A stretch of 40,973 nt of DNA, taken from assembly GCA_024398835.1 (NCBI GenBank), contig JAKSIK010000021.1:1-40973 (forward strand), in the 5' to 3' direction. A model generated the notes under the pieces. That model saw only the letters and a list, made by a program, of their open reading frames with translations, made no database searches and was not told where the DNA came from. Every line of letters begins with the position of its first letter. Within the stretch, counting starts at the first letter, position 1. Below are positions 1 through 6,851 of the stretch, piece after piece. The stretch is from Fibrobacter sp. Lineage in GTDB: Bacteria; Fibrobacterota; Fibrobacteria; Fibrobacterales; Fibrobacteraceae. Position numbers and translations under genes: made by a program.

Positions 1-469
1 CAAAAAACTTGACGAAATCCTTCGCGTCAAAGAAATACCACTCGCTGTAATTTGTTATGGCGAGGTACTTGATTTCGTGATTTTCCAGACGAATGTATTC
101 CTTCATAAAGTAATACACCAGTTCCTGCAAGGCTTTCACGTTCGCGTGCGCCTCCGAGAACATTTCCGACACGTTGTCCGGAGCCTTCACTTCGATTAGC
201 ACGGCAGCCTTCGCGTTGTTATCCTTGCCGTTGAAAATGGCGAGGTCAATGCGGTCCTTGGTATTCACCGCATAGTCGGGGTTGTACAAGGCATTGCTCA
301 AAAACTTGTTGATTAAACCCTTGTGATATTCCTCGGTTTCTCCCGTTTTGCCTTGCGCAGACATGCTCTTGATGCACGCCTTGAAAACGTCCATTTTTTC
401 AAAGGAAACCGGGAGTTTGAGATAAGCGGAATTGACTGCTTTTTTCGGCGAAATAAACTGGATAGGCAT
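1..469 (-). CDS. Type IIG-like restriction-modification enzyme, N-terminal part (gene runs off the left edge)
   Basis: Reading leftward from the ATG at 469, the frame stays open for 156 codons to the window edge. The visible part resembles the N-terminal nuclease domain (DUF7149-like) of single-chain type IIG / Eco57I-like enzymes, in which one polypeptide both methylates and cuts DNA. A PD-(D/E)XK-like arrangement is visible: RIDLAIF with D75, then LIEVKAP with E93 and K95. It is followed by the family-style stretches KALQELVYYF and KYLAITNYSEWYFFDAKDF. The methyltransferase and target-recognition parts would lie outside the window, so completeness cannot be judged. The start has no Shine-Dalgarno, but a TATATT box ends 6 nt upstream. 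An 8-bp inverted repeat lies just beyond that box. The nearby toxin-antitoxin pair supports a defence role. Family assignment is from memory of family sequences. Confidence 0.7.
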   Translation of the reverse strand, partial: MPIQFISPKKAVNSAYLKLPVSFEKMDVFKACIKSMSAQGKTGETEEYHKGLINKFLSNALYNPDYAVNTKDRIDLAIFNGKDNNAKAAVLIEVKAPDNVSEMFSEAHANVKALQELVYYFMKEYIRLENHEIKYLAITNYSEWYFFDAKDFVKFF

Positions 470-475
470 GGGATA

Positions 476-650
476 AATATAAATTAAAGGAATGACAAAA
501 AAGCATTTTGTCAACGAACAAACGCGGGAAAAGGTATAAAAAACACGTCTCTTTTCAAGTTTTTTTATTTTTCGCGTTTTTTTCACAAATTGTCATTTTA
601 TGACACTAAACAAATCTAAATTACAGGGAGGCACCAAAAAGGAGTTTCCC
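476..650. promoter_or_regulatory. Divergent control region between restriction gene and small ORF, with two TGTCA-type inverted repeats
   Basis: The leftward gene has TATATT at 481-476. Just upstream is a perfect inverted repeat, TGACAAAA (493-500) and TTTTGTCA (506-513), placed where a -35 region or operator would be. For the rightward small ORF, a second inverted repeat TGTCAT-TTT-ATGACA lies at 591-605, and an AAGGAG-like ribosome binding site lies at about 638-643. Both palindromes share the half-site TGTCA, so one regulator could bind both; that is inference. The DNA between them (about 530-590) is T-rich. Confidence 0.4.
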
Positions 651-749
651 ATGAAAAGAATCATTCTCGCCATCATCACAATCGCTGCCGTAGCCTTCGC
701 CACGGATTATTACGACCAGTACGGGCATAGCACGGGAAGGTCAAGATAG
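651..749 (+). CDS. Short secreted peptide, probably a truncated remnant
   Basis: A 32-codon frame starts at an ATG with a good Shine-Dalgarno (AAAAAGGAG, about 7 nt upstream). It encodes a clear signal peptide: MKR, then the hydrophobic stretch IILAIITIAAVAFA with an AFA-type cleavage site. Only about 15 residues follow (TDYYDQYGHSTGRSR). The mature part is too short to do anything I recognise. Y-D-Q-Y-G-x-S-T-G-R looks like the first unit of a longer repetitive secreted protein. The simplest reading is a gene cut short by rearrangement next to the toxin-antitoxin pair. An authentic small secreted peptide is possible. The 44 bases from 750 to 793 hold nothing I can name. Confidence 0.45.
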   Translation: MKRIILAIITIAAVAFATDYYDQYGHSTGRSR

Positions 750-793
750 TACACAAATGTCCATTTGAGCGGAGCTAAGACTGAGCACAAAAA

Positions 794-1213
794 CTAAAGC
801 TTACCATCCACACCGTTTTCCAGTGCGGAAATTTTAGATTCCATAACGGTCTTAAAGGATTCGAACAGAGCGATATAACTTGTGTAGACTCGATCCAAGA
901 CTGCATTGAAAGCTTCTTCATCGTAAATGTGGGTCGCAGAATTTCGATCTTTCAACATCTGAAGCCAGACGGATTCATCATTCAGAAATCCGTACTTGAA
1001 GCCTGCACGTAAAATTTCTCGCGGAGAAACGTTTTCAGAATCCACGATTCCATGAGCACGCATCAATTCCTGAAGCGTTTTCCATGCAAGTTCAAAGGCC
1101 AAACCAAACTGACCGATAACCCCTGTCCTATAGATCTCATCTGCAAAAGCTTTTGCCTTTTCAGACTTTTTCAGAACTTCAAAACAATTTTTGAAATTAT
1201 CAAACTTCTGCAT
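794..1213 (-). CDS. hepT: HepT-like HEPN ribonuclease toxin (HI0074 family)
   Basis: The 139-residue helical protein belongs to the family long annotated as nucleotidyltransferase substrate-binding protein (HI0074). Members are now known as HepT, HEPN-domain RNase toxins silenced by the partner MntA. The HEPN catalytic motif R-x4-H-x-Y is intact as R90, H95 and Y97 in RNSATHIY. In characterised pairs MntA adds AMP to that tyrosine. The start was set at the ATG at 1213 because AAGGAG (1228-1223) sits 9 nt upstream; an earlier in-frame ATG at 1237 lacks this. The start overlaps the end of mntA by 14 nt, so the two genes are translationally coupled with the antitoxin first. Family assignment is firm. 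Toxicity in this host is inferred. Confidence 0.85.
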   Translation of the reverse strand: MQKFDNFKNCFEVLKKSEKAKAFADEIYRTGVIGQFGLAFELAWKTLQELMRAHGIVDSENVSPREILRAGFKYGFLNDESVWLQMLKDRNSATHIYDEEAFNAVLDRVYTSYIALFESFKTVMESKISALENGVDGKL

Positions 1214-1487
1214 AAAGGCACACTCCTTCACGCTCAATATTCTGCTTCAATTTCTGCGAAACAACGGCTTCCAAGTCCACAACATCAAAAGACAATAGGG
1301 AATCCGCTTCATCTTCAAGCATAAACTGGAAATCGGCAACGTTCTTGCCCGACACAGCAAGATCTACATCACTACGCTCCCTATGGGTGCCACGAGCGCG
1401 CGACCCGAACAACACAACACGACTCAATTCGCACTTTTTTGCAAATTGAATTATCTGCTGCCGTAATGTTTCGGGAATATTCGCCAT
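1200..1487 (-). CDS. mntA: MntA-like minimal nucleotidyltransferase antitoxin
   Basis: This 95-residue protein is a minimal nucleotidyltransferase. The signature GS-x10-D-x-D is complete: G28-S29, then D40 and D42 in SDVDLAV. The third acidic residue is probably in the strand SFDVVDLEAV. In studied pairs the enzyme AMPylates the HepT tyrosine and so inactivates the toxin. It precedes and overlaps hepT, the usual order. The start at 1487 (MANIPETL) is preferred: a longer frame to 1547 adds residues that do not look like the family. TATATT at 1499-1494 ends 6 nt before this ATG, so the message may be leaderless, although AAAGG lies in the same gap. It is divergent from the pseudouridine synthase. 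Confidence 0.85.
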   Translation of the reverse strand: MANIPETLRQQIIQFAKKCELSRVVLFGSRARGTHRERSDVDLAVSGKNVADFQFMLEDEADSLLSFDVVDLEAVVSQKLKQNIEREGVCLYAEV

Positions 1488-1581
1488 ACCTTTAATATAA
1501 CAAAAAGCGGGAATGGCGACAACACCTGCAAGGTCATTATCGGGCAATAAAGTGCCCCATTCTTTTTCTACATTTCAGGCC

Positions 1582-2346
1582 ATGCACGATTCGTGGAATA
1601 AAAAATCGGGCGCCAAGCCTCACGGGGTTGCCCGGGTCATCTCCAAACGGGGTTATTGCAGCCGCAGCAAGGCAGAAATGCTGGTGAAGGAAGGCCGCGT
1701 CACCCTGAACGGGAAGGCCGTAACCAACCCGGAAGCGCCCACTCTCGAAACCGACAAAATCACCGTTGACGGGAAACCCGTTATTGCAAACAAATTCATC
1801 TATTTCATGATGAACAAGCCCCGCGGCTACGTGACTACAGCAAATGACGAAAAGGGTCGCGCAACGGTCATGGACCTTTTCCGCGAACAGTTCGCAAAGA
1901 TTTTCCCAGGGGAACCCGTGCCCCACATTTCACCAGTTGGACGATTGGATGCCGCCAGCGAAGGCTTGCTGCTATTCACCAACGACACCGAATGGGCGAA
2001 TCTTACACTTACCGCCCACACGAAGGTTTACCGCGTGCAGGTTGCAGGCCACCCGACTGCGGAACACCTGGCGCAAATGGAGAAAGGCTTCAACGTTCCG
2101 CCACGGGTTTTCGGAGAGCCCGAGGAATTCATGCATGCGGTTTCTGCAAAACTCCACAGCGAAGGAGAAAAGAACTGCTGGCTGGAAATCGTCCTCGATG
2201 AAGGCAGGAATCGCGAAATCCGCCGGATGCTCGCCCACTTGGGTTATGAAGTGCTACGGCTCGTGCGCATCAAATTTGCGGGCTATGAACTTGGGGACTT
2301 GAAGAGCGGCGAAATCCGCGAACTTAAAGTGGCGACGCGAACTTAA
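1582..2346 (+). CDS. RsuA/RluB-family rRNA pseudouridine synthase
   Basis: The protein converts a specific uridine in ribosomal RNA to pseudouridine. It has 254 residues with an N-terminal S4 RNA-binding domain (about 17-60, RVISKRGYCSRSKAEML) and a catalytic domain. The active-site motif is GRLDAASEGLLLFTND, with catalytic D123. The conserved NKPRGYVTT and the C-terminal REIRRML are also present. The family contains RsuA (16S U516) and RluB/RluE/RluF (23S sites); the DEKGR stretch is closest to RluB, but the target base cannot be fixed by eye. I used the ATG at 1582, because the upstream extension to 1513 looks non-coding. TACATT ends 7 nt upstream and Shine-Dalgarno pairing is weak. Confidence 0.85.
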   Translation: MHDSWNKKSGAKPHGVARVISKRGYCSRSKAEMLVKEGRVTLNGKAVTNPEAPTLETDKITVDGKPVIANKFIYFMMNKPRGYVTTANDEKGRATVMDLFREQFAKIFPGEPVPHISPVGRLDAASEGLLLFTNDTEWANLTLTAHTKVYRVQVAGHPTAEHLAQMEKGFNVPPRVFGEPEEFMHAVSAKLHSEGEKNCWLEIVLDEGRNREIRRMLAHLGYEVLRLVRIKFAGYELGDLKSGEIRELKVATRT

Positions 2347-2407
2347 AATTGCGCCGCGAGTTTAAACAGCGACGCGAAAAACAACGCCACGAATTTAAAG
2401 CTGCGCC
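2317..2407 (+). repeat. Degenerate ~19-bp tandem repeat across the stop codon
   Basis: Successive units start with CGCGAA or a close variant, continue TTTAAA/CTTAAA, and end GCGA or GCGC: CGCGAACTTAAAGTGGCGA, CGCGAACTTAAAATTGCGC, CGCGAGTTTAAACAGCGA, a shortened unit, then CACGAATTTAAAGCTGCGC. About five units run from the last codons of the pseudouridine synthase, over its stop, to the end of the convergent GH9 gene. The first units are translated. Confidence 0.65.
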
Positions 2408-4053
2408 AAGAAACTGAGAACGGCGACTAATGGGGCATTCCAGTTGATTGCGGTTTCATTGCTGGCAAAAGAACAGCGCTCATCCGTATAAGCGAAGCCA
2501 GGCAGTTCCCCGGGATAATGCGGGAAGCGGTGCATATCCTGACGGTCGTTGTTGATGCCGCCCACAACCAGACCCGGGATGGGTTCCTCGATGCCATCGG
2601 AATGAGACATGCGGTGGTGCGGGAACTTGGGAGAACTCCAGGCGGCGCCAGTGACAAAGCACTTGTTTACCGGATTCTTCCCGTAGATAAAGTCCAGCAT
2701 CTGTGCGGCACAATTCGTGAGAGATGCAGATGGCGCCCAAGTATTCACCAGAAGAAGCGTGAGGGCATGATTTGCAATCTCCCCATTGGAGCCCCAGACA
2801 AACTTGCGGACTGCAATTCCGTAGGCATCTTCTGCGGAAAGTTCCAGAATCTGCTTGGCGATATTTTCGAGATTTTGCCGAGCAATTTTCTGCAAATCCA
2901 TATCAAAATTCTGAAGCGCAAGAGCAATCCATCCAAAATTCTGCGTGTCGCGCCAGGAAAGTCCCAAGAAAGCGGGATTCGCTTCCATATCCTTCAGCAA
3001 CTGCTTGCGCAACCCAGACGCATCCAGCGTCGCGGAGGTTTGCGTTTCGCGATAGAGCATGGCGCGGGCCCAGAAGAACTCATCGTCGTAATGTTCATCG
3101 CCATAGCCGCCGCTGCCTTCGGTATTGTGCGGATACGTGACATCCGGATTGGCAACGGCCCACTGGTAGGCTCGCTCCGCAGCCTTGAGGCACTGGGCGG
3201 CAAAAGAGGGATAAACGCGAGCGAATACGTGATGGGCCTGGGCAAGAGCACCTGCAAAATTCAGCGTGGAGGTGGTGGACTTGCCGAGAATCTGACGCTT
3301 CTGATTGGCATCGGACTGCGCCGGCGAAACAAAACCGTCCCAGCGGATGGGAGAAACCTTGAAGAAAACGCCGCCATCGGTATCTTGCATGCGGAGGAAG
3401 AATTCCAGTTCGAAACGAAGCTCTTCCAGAAGATTCGCGCGGAAGGAGCCTGCATCAAAAAAGCTGTCGTTCCCAGAAGCCTTGAGTTTATCGGAGGCAA
3501 ATTCCGCTGCCGTAAGAAGCGTACCAACGGACACTCCACCATTTACGATGTACTTGCCGTAATCGCCAGCATCGTACCAGCCACCGTGAGCATTCCAGAA
3601 ACCTTCCCGATTCATGGACGGATGAAATGCGATGTGGTCATCCAGATGGGAAGCAGGACGAGCCCACTTCCCCGCCCTATCTGGCGTGAGTTCCACACCA
3701 GAGCGCTGGTAGTAAAAGGACTTCAGCGTGGAGGCCAGTTCCCGATGGAGCCAGTTTTCCGCAATCTCAAAAGAATGGCTTTCCATTTTCAGAAGGCCAT
3801 CAATCTCCACATAAATCTTATAAGTTCCGGGTTGTCTAAAATCAGAGAAATCACCTTCGTAAATCGTCTCGGCGGTATATTCGCAGAAGCTTTTAGATGT
3901 CAGTATTCCGAAATAGCCTCCACTGCCAACCCCATCCCTTATCTCAAAATGAAGTTCTCGCAAACTTGAGACATCACCTGTCACCGCAAAAAGGAAATGC
4001 TTGGGCCCTTGGGGAGCGTAGCCCACATGGTTATGGCGAATCTCAAAATTCAT
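2395..4053 (-). CDS. Glycoside hydrolase family 9 enzyme (endoglucanase-like) without signal peptide
   Basis: This 552-residue protein has an N-terminal immunoglobulin-like cellulase domain (about 3-95; NHVGYAPQGPK is the usual first strand). A GH9 (alpha/alpha)6 catalytic domain follows (about 105-550). Visible active-site elements are the Asp pair in WYDAGDYGK (D161, D164), FPHHR, and the C-terminal acid/base Glu in NETAINWNAPL (about E533). The family cleaves beta-1,4-glucans. No signal peptide is seen, and an in-frame TAA lies shortly upstream of the ATG, so a longer secreted form is excluded. A cytoplasmic role on imported cellodextrins or another beta-glycoside is plausible but inferred. 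It converges on the pseudouridine synthase and diverges from the U32 gene. Confidence 0.88.
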   Translation of the reverse strand: MNFEIRHNHVGYAPQGPKHFLFAVTGDVSSLRELHFEIRDGVGSGGYFGILTSKSFCEYTAETIYEGDFSDFRQPGTYKIYVEIDGLLKMESHSFEIAENWLHRELASTLKSFYYQRSGVELTPDRAGKWARPASHLDDHIAFHPSMNREGFWNAHGGWYDAGDYGKYIVNGGVSVGTLLTAAEFASDKLKASGNDSFFDAGSFRANLLEELRFELEFFLRMQDTDGGVFFKVSPIRWDGFVSPAQSDANQKRQILGKSTTSTLNFAGALAQAHHVFARVYPSFAAQCLKAAERAYQWAVANPDVTYPHNTEGSGGYGDEHYDDEFFWARAMLYRETQTSATLDASGLRKQLLKDMEANPAFLGLSWRDTQNFGWIALALQNFDMDLQKIARQNLENIAKQILELSAEDAYGIAVRKFVWGSNGEIANHALTLLLVNTWAPSASLTNCAAQMLDFIYGKNPVNKCFVTGAAWSSPKFPHHRMSHSDGIEEPIPGLVVGGINNDRQDMHRFPHYPGELPGFAYTDERCSFASNETAINWNAPLVAVLSFLAQL

Positions 4054-4132
4054 GACACCAAGGATAAAATTTTACGGGGTGGGCTGAAGGTTGTTTTTCG
4101 CAAAATCCGTGCACAAATGAAACCACATTAGA

Positions 4133-4138
4133 TATATT
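4133..4138 (+). promoter_or_regulatory. TATATT box immediately before the U32 gene
   Basis: TATATT ends 8 nt before the ATG at 4147 and 5 nt before an in-frame TTG at 4144. There is no Shine-Dalgarno between box and start. If this is the -10 element, transcription would begin at about the start codon, giving a leaderless message. Confidence 0.45.
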
Positions 4139-4146
4139 TCGGCTTG

Positions 4147-6753
4147 ATGAAGACTCCTGAGCTGTTACTCCCCGTTGGAACCCGCGAAATGCTCTACGCC
4201 GCCATCCACAATGGCGCCGACGCGGTGTATTACGGAGTGCCCCACTGGAACGCCCGGGGCCGCACGGAGGATTTCAGTTTTGAGGATGTGCGGGAGATGA
4301 TCGAGTACGCTCGGGTGAGAGGCGTAAAGACGTTTCTCGCCATGAACATCCTGGTTTTCGAGCGGGAGATTCAGGAATTGCCCGAGTTTCTGGAGCAAAT
4401 CATCGCCCTCAAGCCCGACGCCTTCATCATTCAGGACGTTGGCCTCGCACGGCTCATCCGCGCCATCGCTCCGGAACAAGAGATTCACGCCAGCACTCAG
4501 ATGACACTTGCCAGCGCAGAGGCCGTCAATCTGGCGGGTTCCCTCGGGTTCAAGCGGGCGGTACTTGCGCGAGAACTCTCCCTCAAGCAGATTGCCGCCA
4601 TCAAGGAAGCCACTCCGCTGGAGTTGGAGGTTTTCATTCACGGGGCCCTCTGCGTCAGCTATTCCGGCCAGTGCCTCACCAGCGAGAATTTTGGCGGAAG
4701 GAGCGCCAACCGCGGGCAATGCGCCCAAAGTTGTAGGCTCCCTTACCGCATTTTTGTAGACGGAAAGGAATACACACAAACTAACGCCCAATATCTTTTT
4801 AGCCCTCACGATTTATGTGCGCTCCCTGTTCTCGATGAATTAAAAGAAATCGGCGTGGATTCCTTGAAAGTGGAAGGGCGGTTGAAAAGTCCGGAGTATG
4901 TGGCAGCGGTCTCCAAAGCCTACCGGAAAGTGCTGGGCAATTCAGAATTCAAAATTCAAAATTCAAAATTCGCTCAAAATAGTGCATCAGATTTCTCGCA
5001 GAAAACAGCCGCGAATTTTTCGCCAGAATTAACTGCCGCGAATTTTTCGCAGAAAACAGCCGCAAATTTTTCGCAGGAATTAACTGCCGCCGACAAGGAA
5101 CCGCTGGAAGTGCTCTTCAGCCGAGGCCTTACCACAGGCTGGCTGGAAGGCGTTGACCACCAGAAACTGGTAGACGGCACCTTCAGCAATCATCACGGCG
5201 AATTCTTGGGCACAGTATCAAAAATTGACAATCACCGCATTTTTGTGAAATGGGAAGGAACACCCTCTACCCCAAGGCTTGGTGACGGCATTCTTTTTGA
5301 AAGTCCGGAATTCGAGGTAAGCATTGGCGGGCGCTTATACAATGTGGGAATCCAAGTCAACGGATTCTGGCTGGATATGGGCCGTGATTTCAACCTGCGA
5401 AAAGTCTCCTACGGCATGAAAGCCTACCGCAACGACTCCCCCGCCCTAGAAAAAGAACTGCACCGCACCTTCACGGAACGGGAATTTTCCAAGCACTTGC
5501 CCATTGACATGGTGCTGTTCGGAAAGATTGGCGAAAAACTGAAGTTATCAATTTTTGACAACTGCGAAAACAAAGTCCAGGTAGAAAGCGAATGCGTTCT
5601 TGAGGCCTCACGGACCGTCGCCAATAACGAGAGTAATTCCATCGATAAAATTGCGCAAAAGGAACTCTCCGCTCTTAGCGCTACTGCCTATCAATTGAAT
5701 TCCCTAGACGTACAGGTTGACAAGACCGCTTTTGTTCCCGGAAAAATTCTCCGCATCTTGAAGCAAAGCGCCATCGCAAAATTGGACGAGATTCGCTGTT
5801 CATGGAAGCCTTTGAATCCAAACGCAGAAGCCGGCAGAGATTTGTTGAGCTCTGTCCGTCCAGCCGTAAAAACATGCGCGAGCCAAGCCTCCTCCATTTC
5901 CGTGCTGGTGCGCCGCCCAGAGCAGATCGAGGCCCTGCAAGGTTTGGACATCGATAATGTGATTATGGATTTTGACTGGGGCGTAAAATACGACGAAAGT
6001 CTGGAGCAGATTCGCCAATACGGTTTCAAAGCCGGCATGGCGACCCTCCGCATTCACAAACCTGGAGAAAACCACTATCTGAAAAACATCCTCCGTTTGG
6101 CACCCGACTTTGCATTGGTCCGCAGCCTCGGTGCACTCGCGATTTTGAAAGACAACGGGATTCCCCTTGTGGGCGATTACAGCCTTAACGCGGCAAACAG
6201 TCTCAGCTATGACTGGCTTTTAAATCTAGGTCTAAAAACGCTTCACCCATCTTGGGATTTAAACAGCACTCAACTTTTTGATTTGCTACAAAACATCGAC
6301 GGAAGCCGCTTGGAGCTAAGTCTGCATCAATACATGCCAGCCTTCCATTCCGAATACTGCGCCTTCGCTAGAGCGCTCACTTCTGGCAGGCACTTCCCTG
6401 AATGCGGTAAAATTTGCACGCAGCATAAAGTGGAAATTTTGGACCACAAAGGGGAGCGTCACTTCTTGCAGAGCGATGCGGAATGCAGAAATACGCTCTT
6501 CGTTGGGAAACCTCAATCGGCCCTGAAACTGCTGCCGCAATTAAAAGCCGCAGGCGTTGCCCACTACCGCATAGAACTTCTGGATGAAGAGCCCGACGTA
6601 GTGCGCCGGAAAGTGCAAATCTACACCGCCGCCATCCGCGGGAAACTGGATATCGAAAGCGCCAGTCGTCAAGCTGGCGTCGAAGAGAAATATGGTCTGA
6701 GCGAAGGTCAACTTTTTAACGAAAGCACCTGGCAAGACCGCAAGAAGGCTTAA
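4147..6753 (+). CDS. U32-family protein (RlhA/TrhP-like, collagenase-like peptidase family)
   Basis: At 868 residues this is a long member of the U32 family. The domain opens with PELLLPVGTREML, then NGADAVYYG. The family signature lies at about residues 163-200: EVFIHGALCVSYSGQC, then a cysteine-rich NRGQCAQSCRLPY. Although labelled peptidases, the studied E. coli members RlhA and TrhP hydroxylate RNA (23S C2501 and tRNA U34), and the clustered cysteines suit such a role. The C-terminal half (about 590-860) contains a second U32-like barrel. Residues of about 265-313 are a low-complexity insert made of tandem repeats (see 4939-5090), which probably loops out between domains. The start is ATG 4147; TTG 4144 is also possible. 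Confidence 0.8.
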   Translation: MKTPELLLPVGTREMLYAAIHNGADAVYYGVPHWNARGRTEDFSFEDVREMIEYARVRGVKTFLAMNILVFEREIQELPEFLEQIIALKPDAFIIQDVGLARLIRAIAPEQEIHASTQMTLASAEAVNLAGSLGFKRAVLARELSLKQIAAIKEATPLELEVFIHGALCVSYSGQCLTSENFGGRSANRGQCAQSCRLPYRIFVDGKEYTQTNAQYLFSPHDLCALPVLDELKEIGVDSLKVEGRLKSPEYVAAVSKAYRKVLGNSEFKIQNSKFAQNSASDFSQKTAANFSPELTAANFSQKTAANFSQELTAADKEPLEVLFSRGLTTGWLEGVDHQKLVDGTFSNHHGEFLGTVSKIDNHRIFVKWEGTPSTPRLGDGILFESPEFEVSIGGRLYNVGIQVNGFWLDMGRDFNLRKVSYGMKAYRNDSPALEKELHRTFTEREFSKHLPIDMVLFGKIGEKLKLSIFDNCENKVQVESECVLEASRTVANNESNSIDKIAQKELSALSATAYQLNSLDVQVDKTAFVPGKILRILKQSAIAKLDEIRCSWKPLNPNAEAGRDLLSSVRPAVKTCASQASSISVLVRRPEQIEALQGLDIDNVIMDFDWGVKYDESLEQIRQYGFKAGMATLRIHKPGENHYLKNILRLAPDFALVRSLGALAILKDNGIPLVGDYSLNAANSLSYDWLLNLGLKTLHPSWDLNSTQLFDLLQNIDGSRLELSLHQYMPAFHSEYCAFARALTSGRHFPECGKICTQHKVEILDHKGERHFLQSDAECRNTLFVGKPQSALKLLPQLKAAGVAHYRIELLDEEPDVVRRKVQIYTAAIRGKLDIESASRQAGVEEKYGLSEGQLFNESTWQDRKKA
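4939..5090 (+). repeat. Two in-frame tandem repeats inside the U32 gene (7-bp and 51-bp units)
   Basis: First block, 4939-4973: five 7-bp units, AATTCAG, AATTCAA three times, then AATTCGC, read as NSEFKIQNSKF. Second block, about 4988-5090: alternating 8- and 9-residue units (NFSQKTAA, NFSPELTAA, NFSQKTAA, NFSQELTAA), in effect a 51-bp dimer repeated twice. Neither disturbs the reading frame. Both lie in a linker region between recognisable U32 parts. Confidence 0.85.
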
Positions 6754-6811
6754 TTGCCGCGGCTGCACGTGCATCCGACCCTTTGTGGCGAAAGCCCATC
6801 AAAATCGGCGG

Positions 6812-6851
6812 CGCCCCATTAGTGGCATTCCATCAACGCCCCATTAGTGGC
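6812..6851. repeat. 15-bp direct repeat over the peptidase stop codon
   Basis: CGCCCCATTAGTGGC occurs at 6812-6826 and 6837-6851, a 25-bp period. The second copy contains the stop codon of the leftward M6 peptidase gene (TTA at 6844-6846 on the + strand). No terminator hairpin is visible between this gene and the convergent U32 gene. Confidence 0.8.

Noticed and set aside
750..793. GAGCGGAGCTAAGACTGAG as a degenerate palindromic repeat next to the broken peptide gene
   Set aside because: It only loosely recalls GAGCG...GAAG repeats; no clear inverted symmetry or second copy was found in the window.
2518..3969. Long + strand open frame (483 codons) opposite the GH9 gene
   Set aside because: It is antisense to a clear GH9 enzyme with intact catalytic motifs; the translation shows no domain and the frame is a by-product of codon composition.
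4939..4973. CRISPR or direct-repeat array
   Set aside because: Units are 7 bp, contiguous and without spacers; this is a simple tandem repeat. No CRISPR array was seen anywhere in the window.
6812..6851. 15-bp repeat reads as NAPLVA twice, like the C-terminus of GH9 enzymes; possible GH9 gene fragment
   Set aside because: The match is only a few residues and the flanking DNA shows no further GH9 similarity, so chance cannot be excluded.
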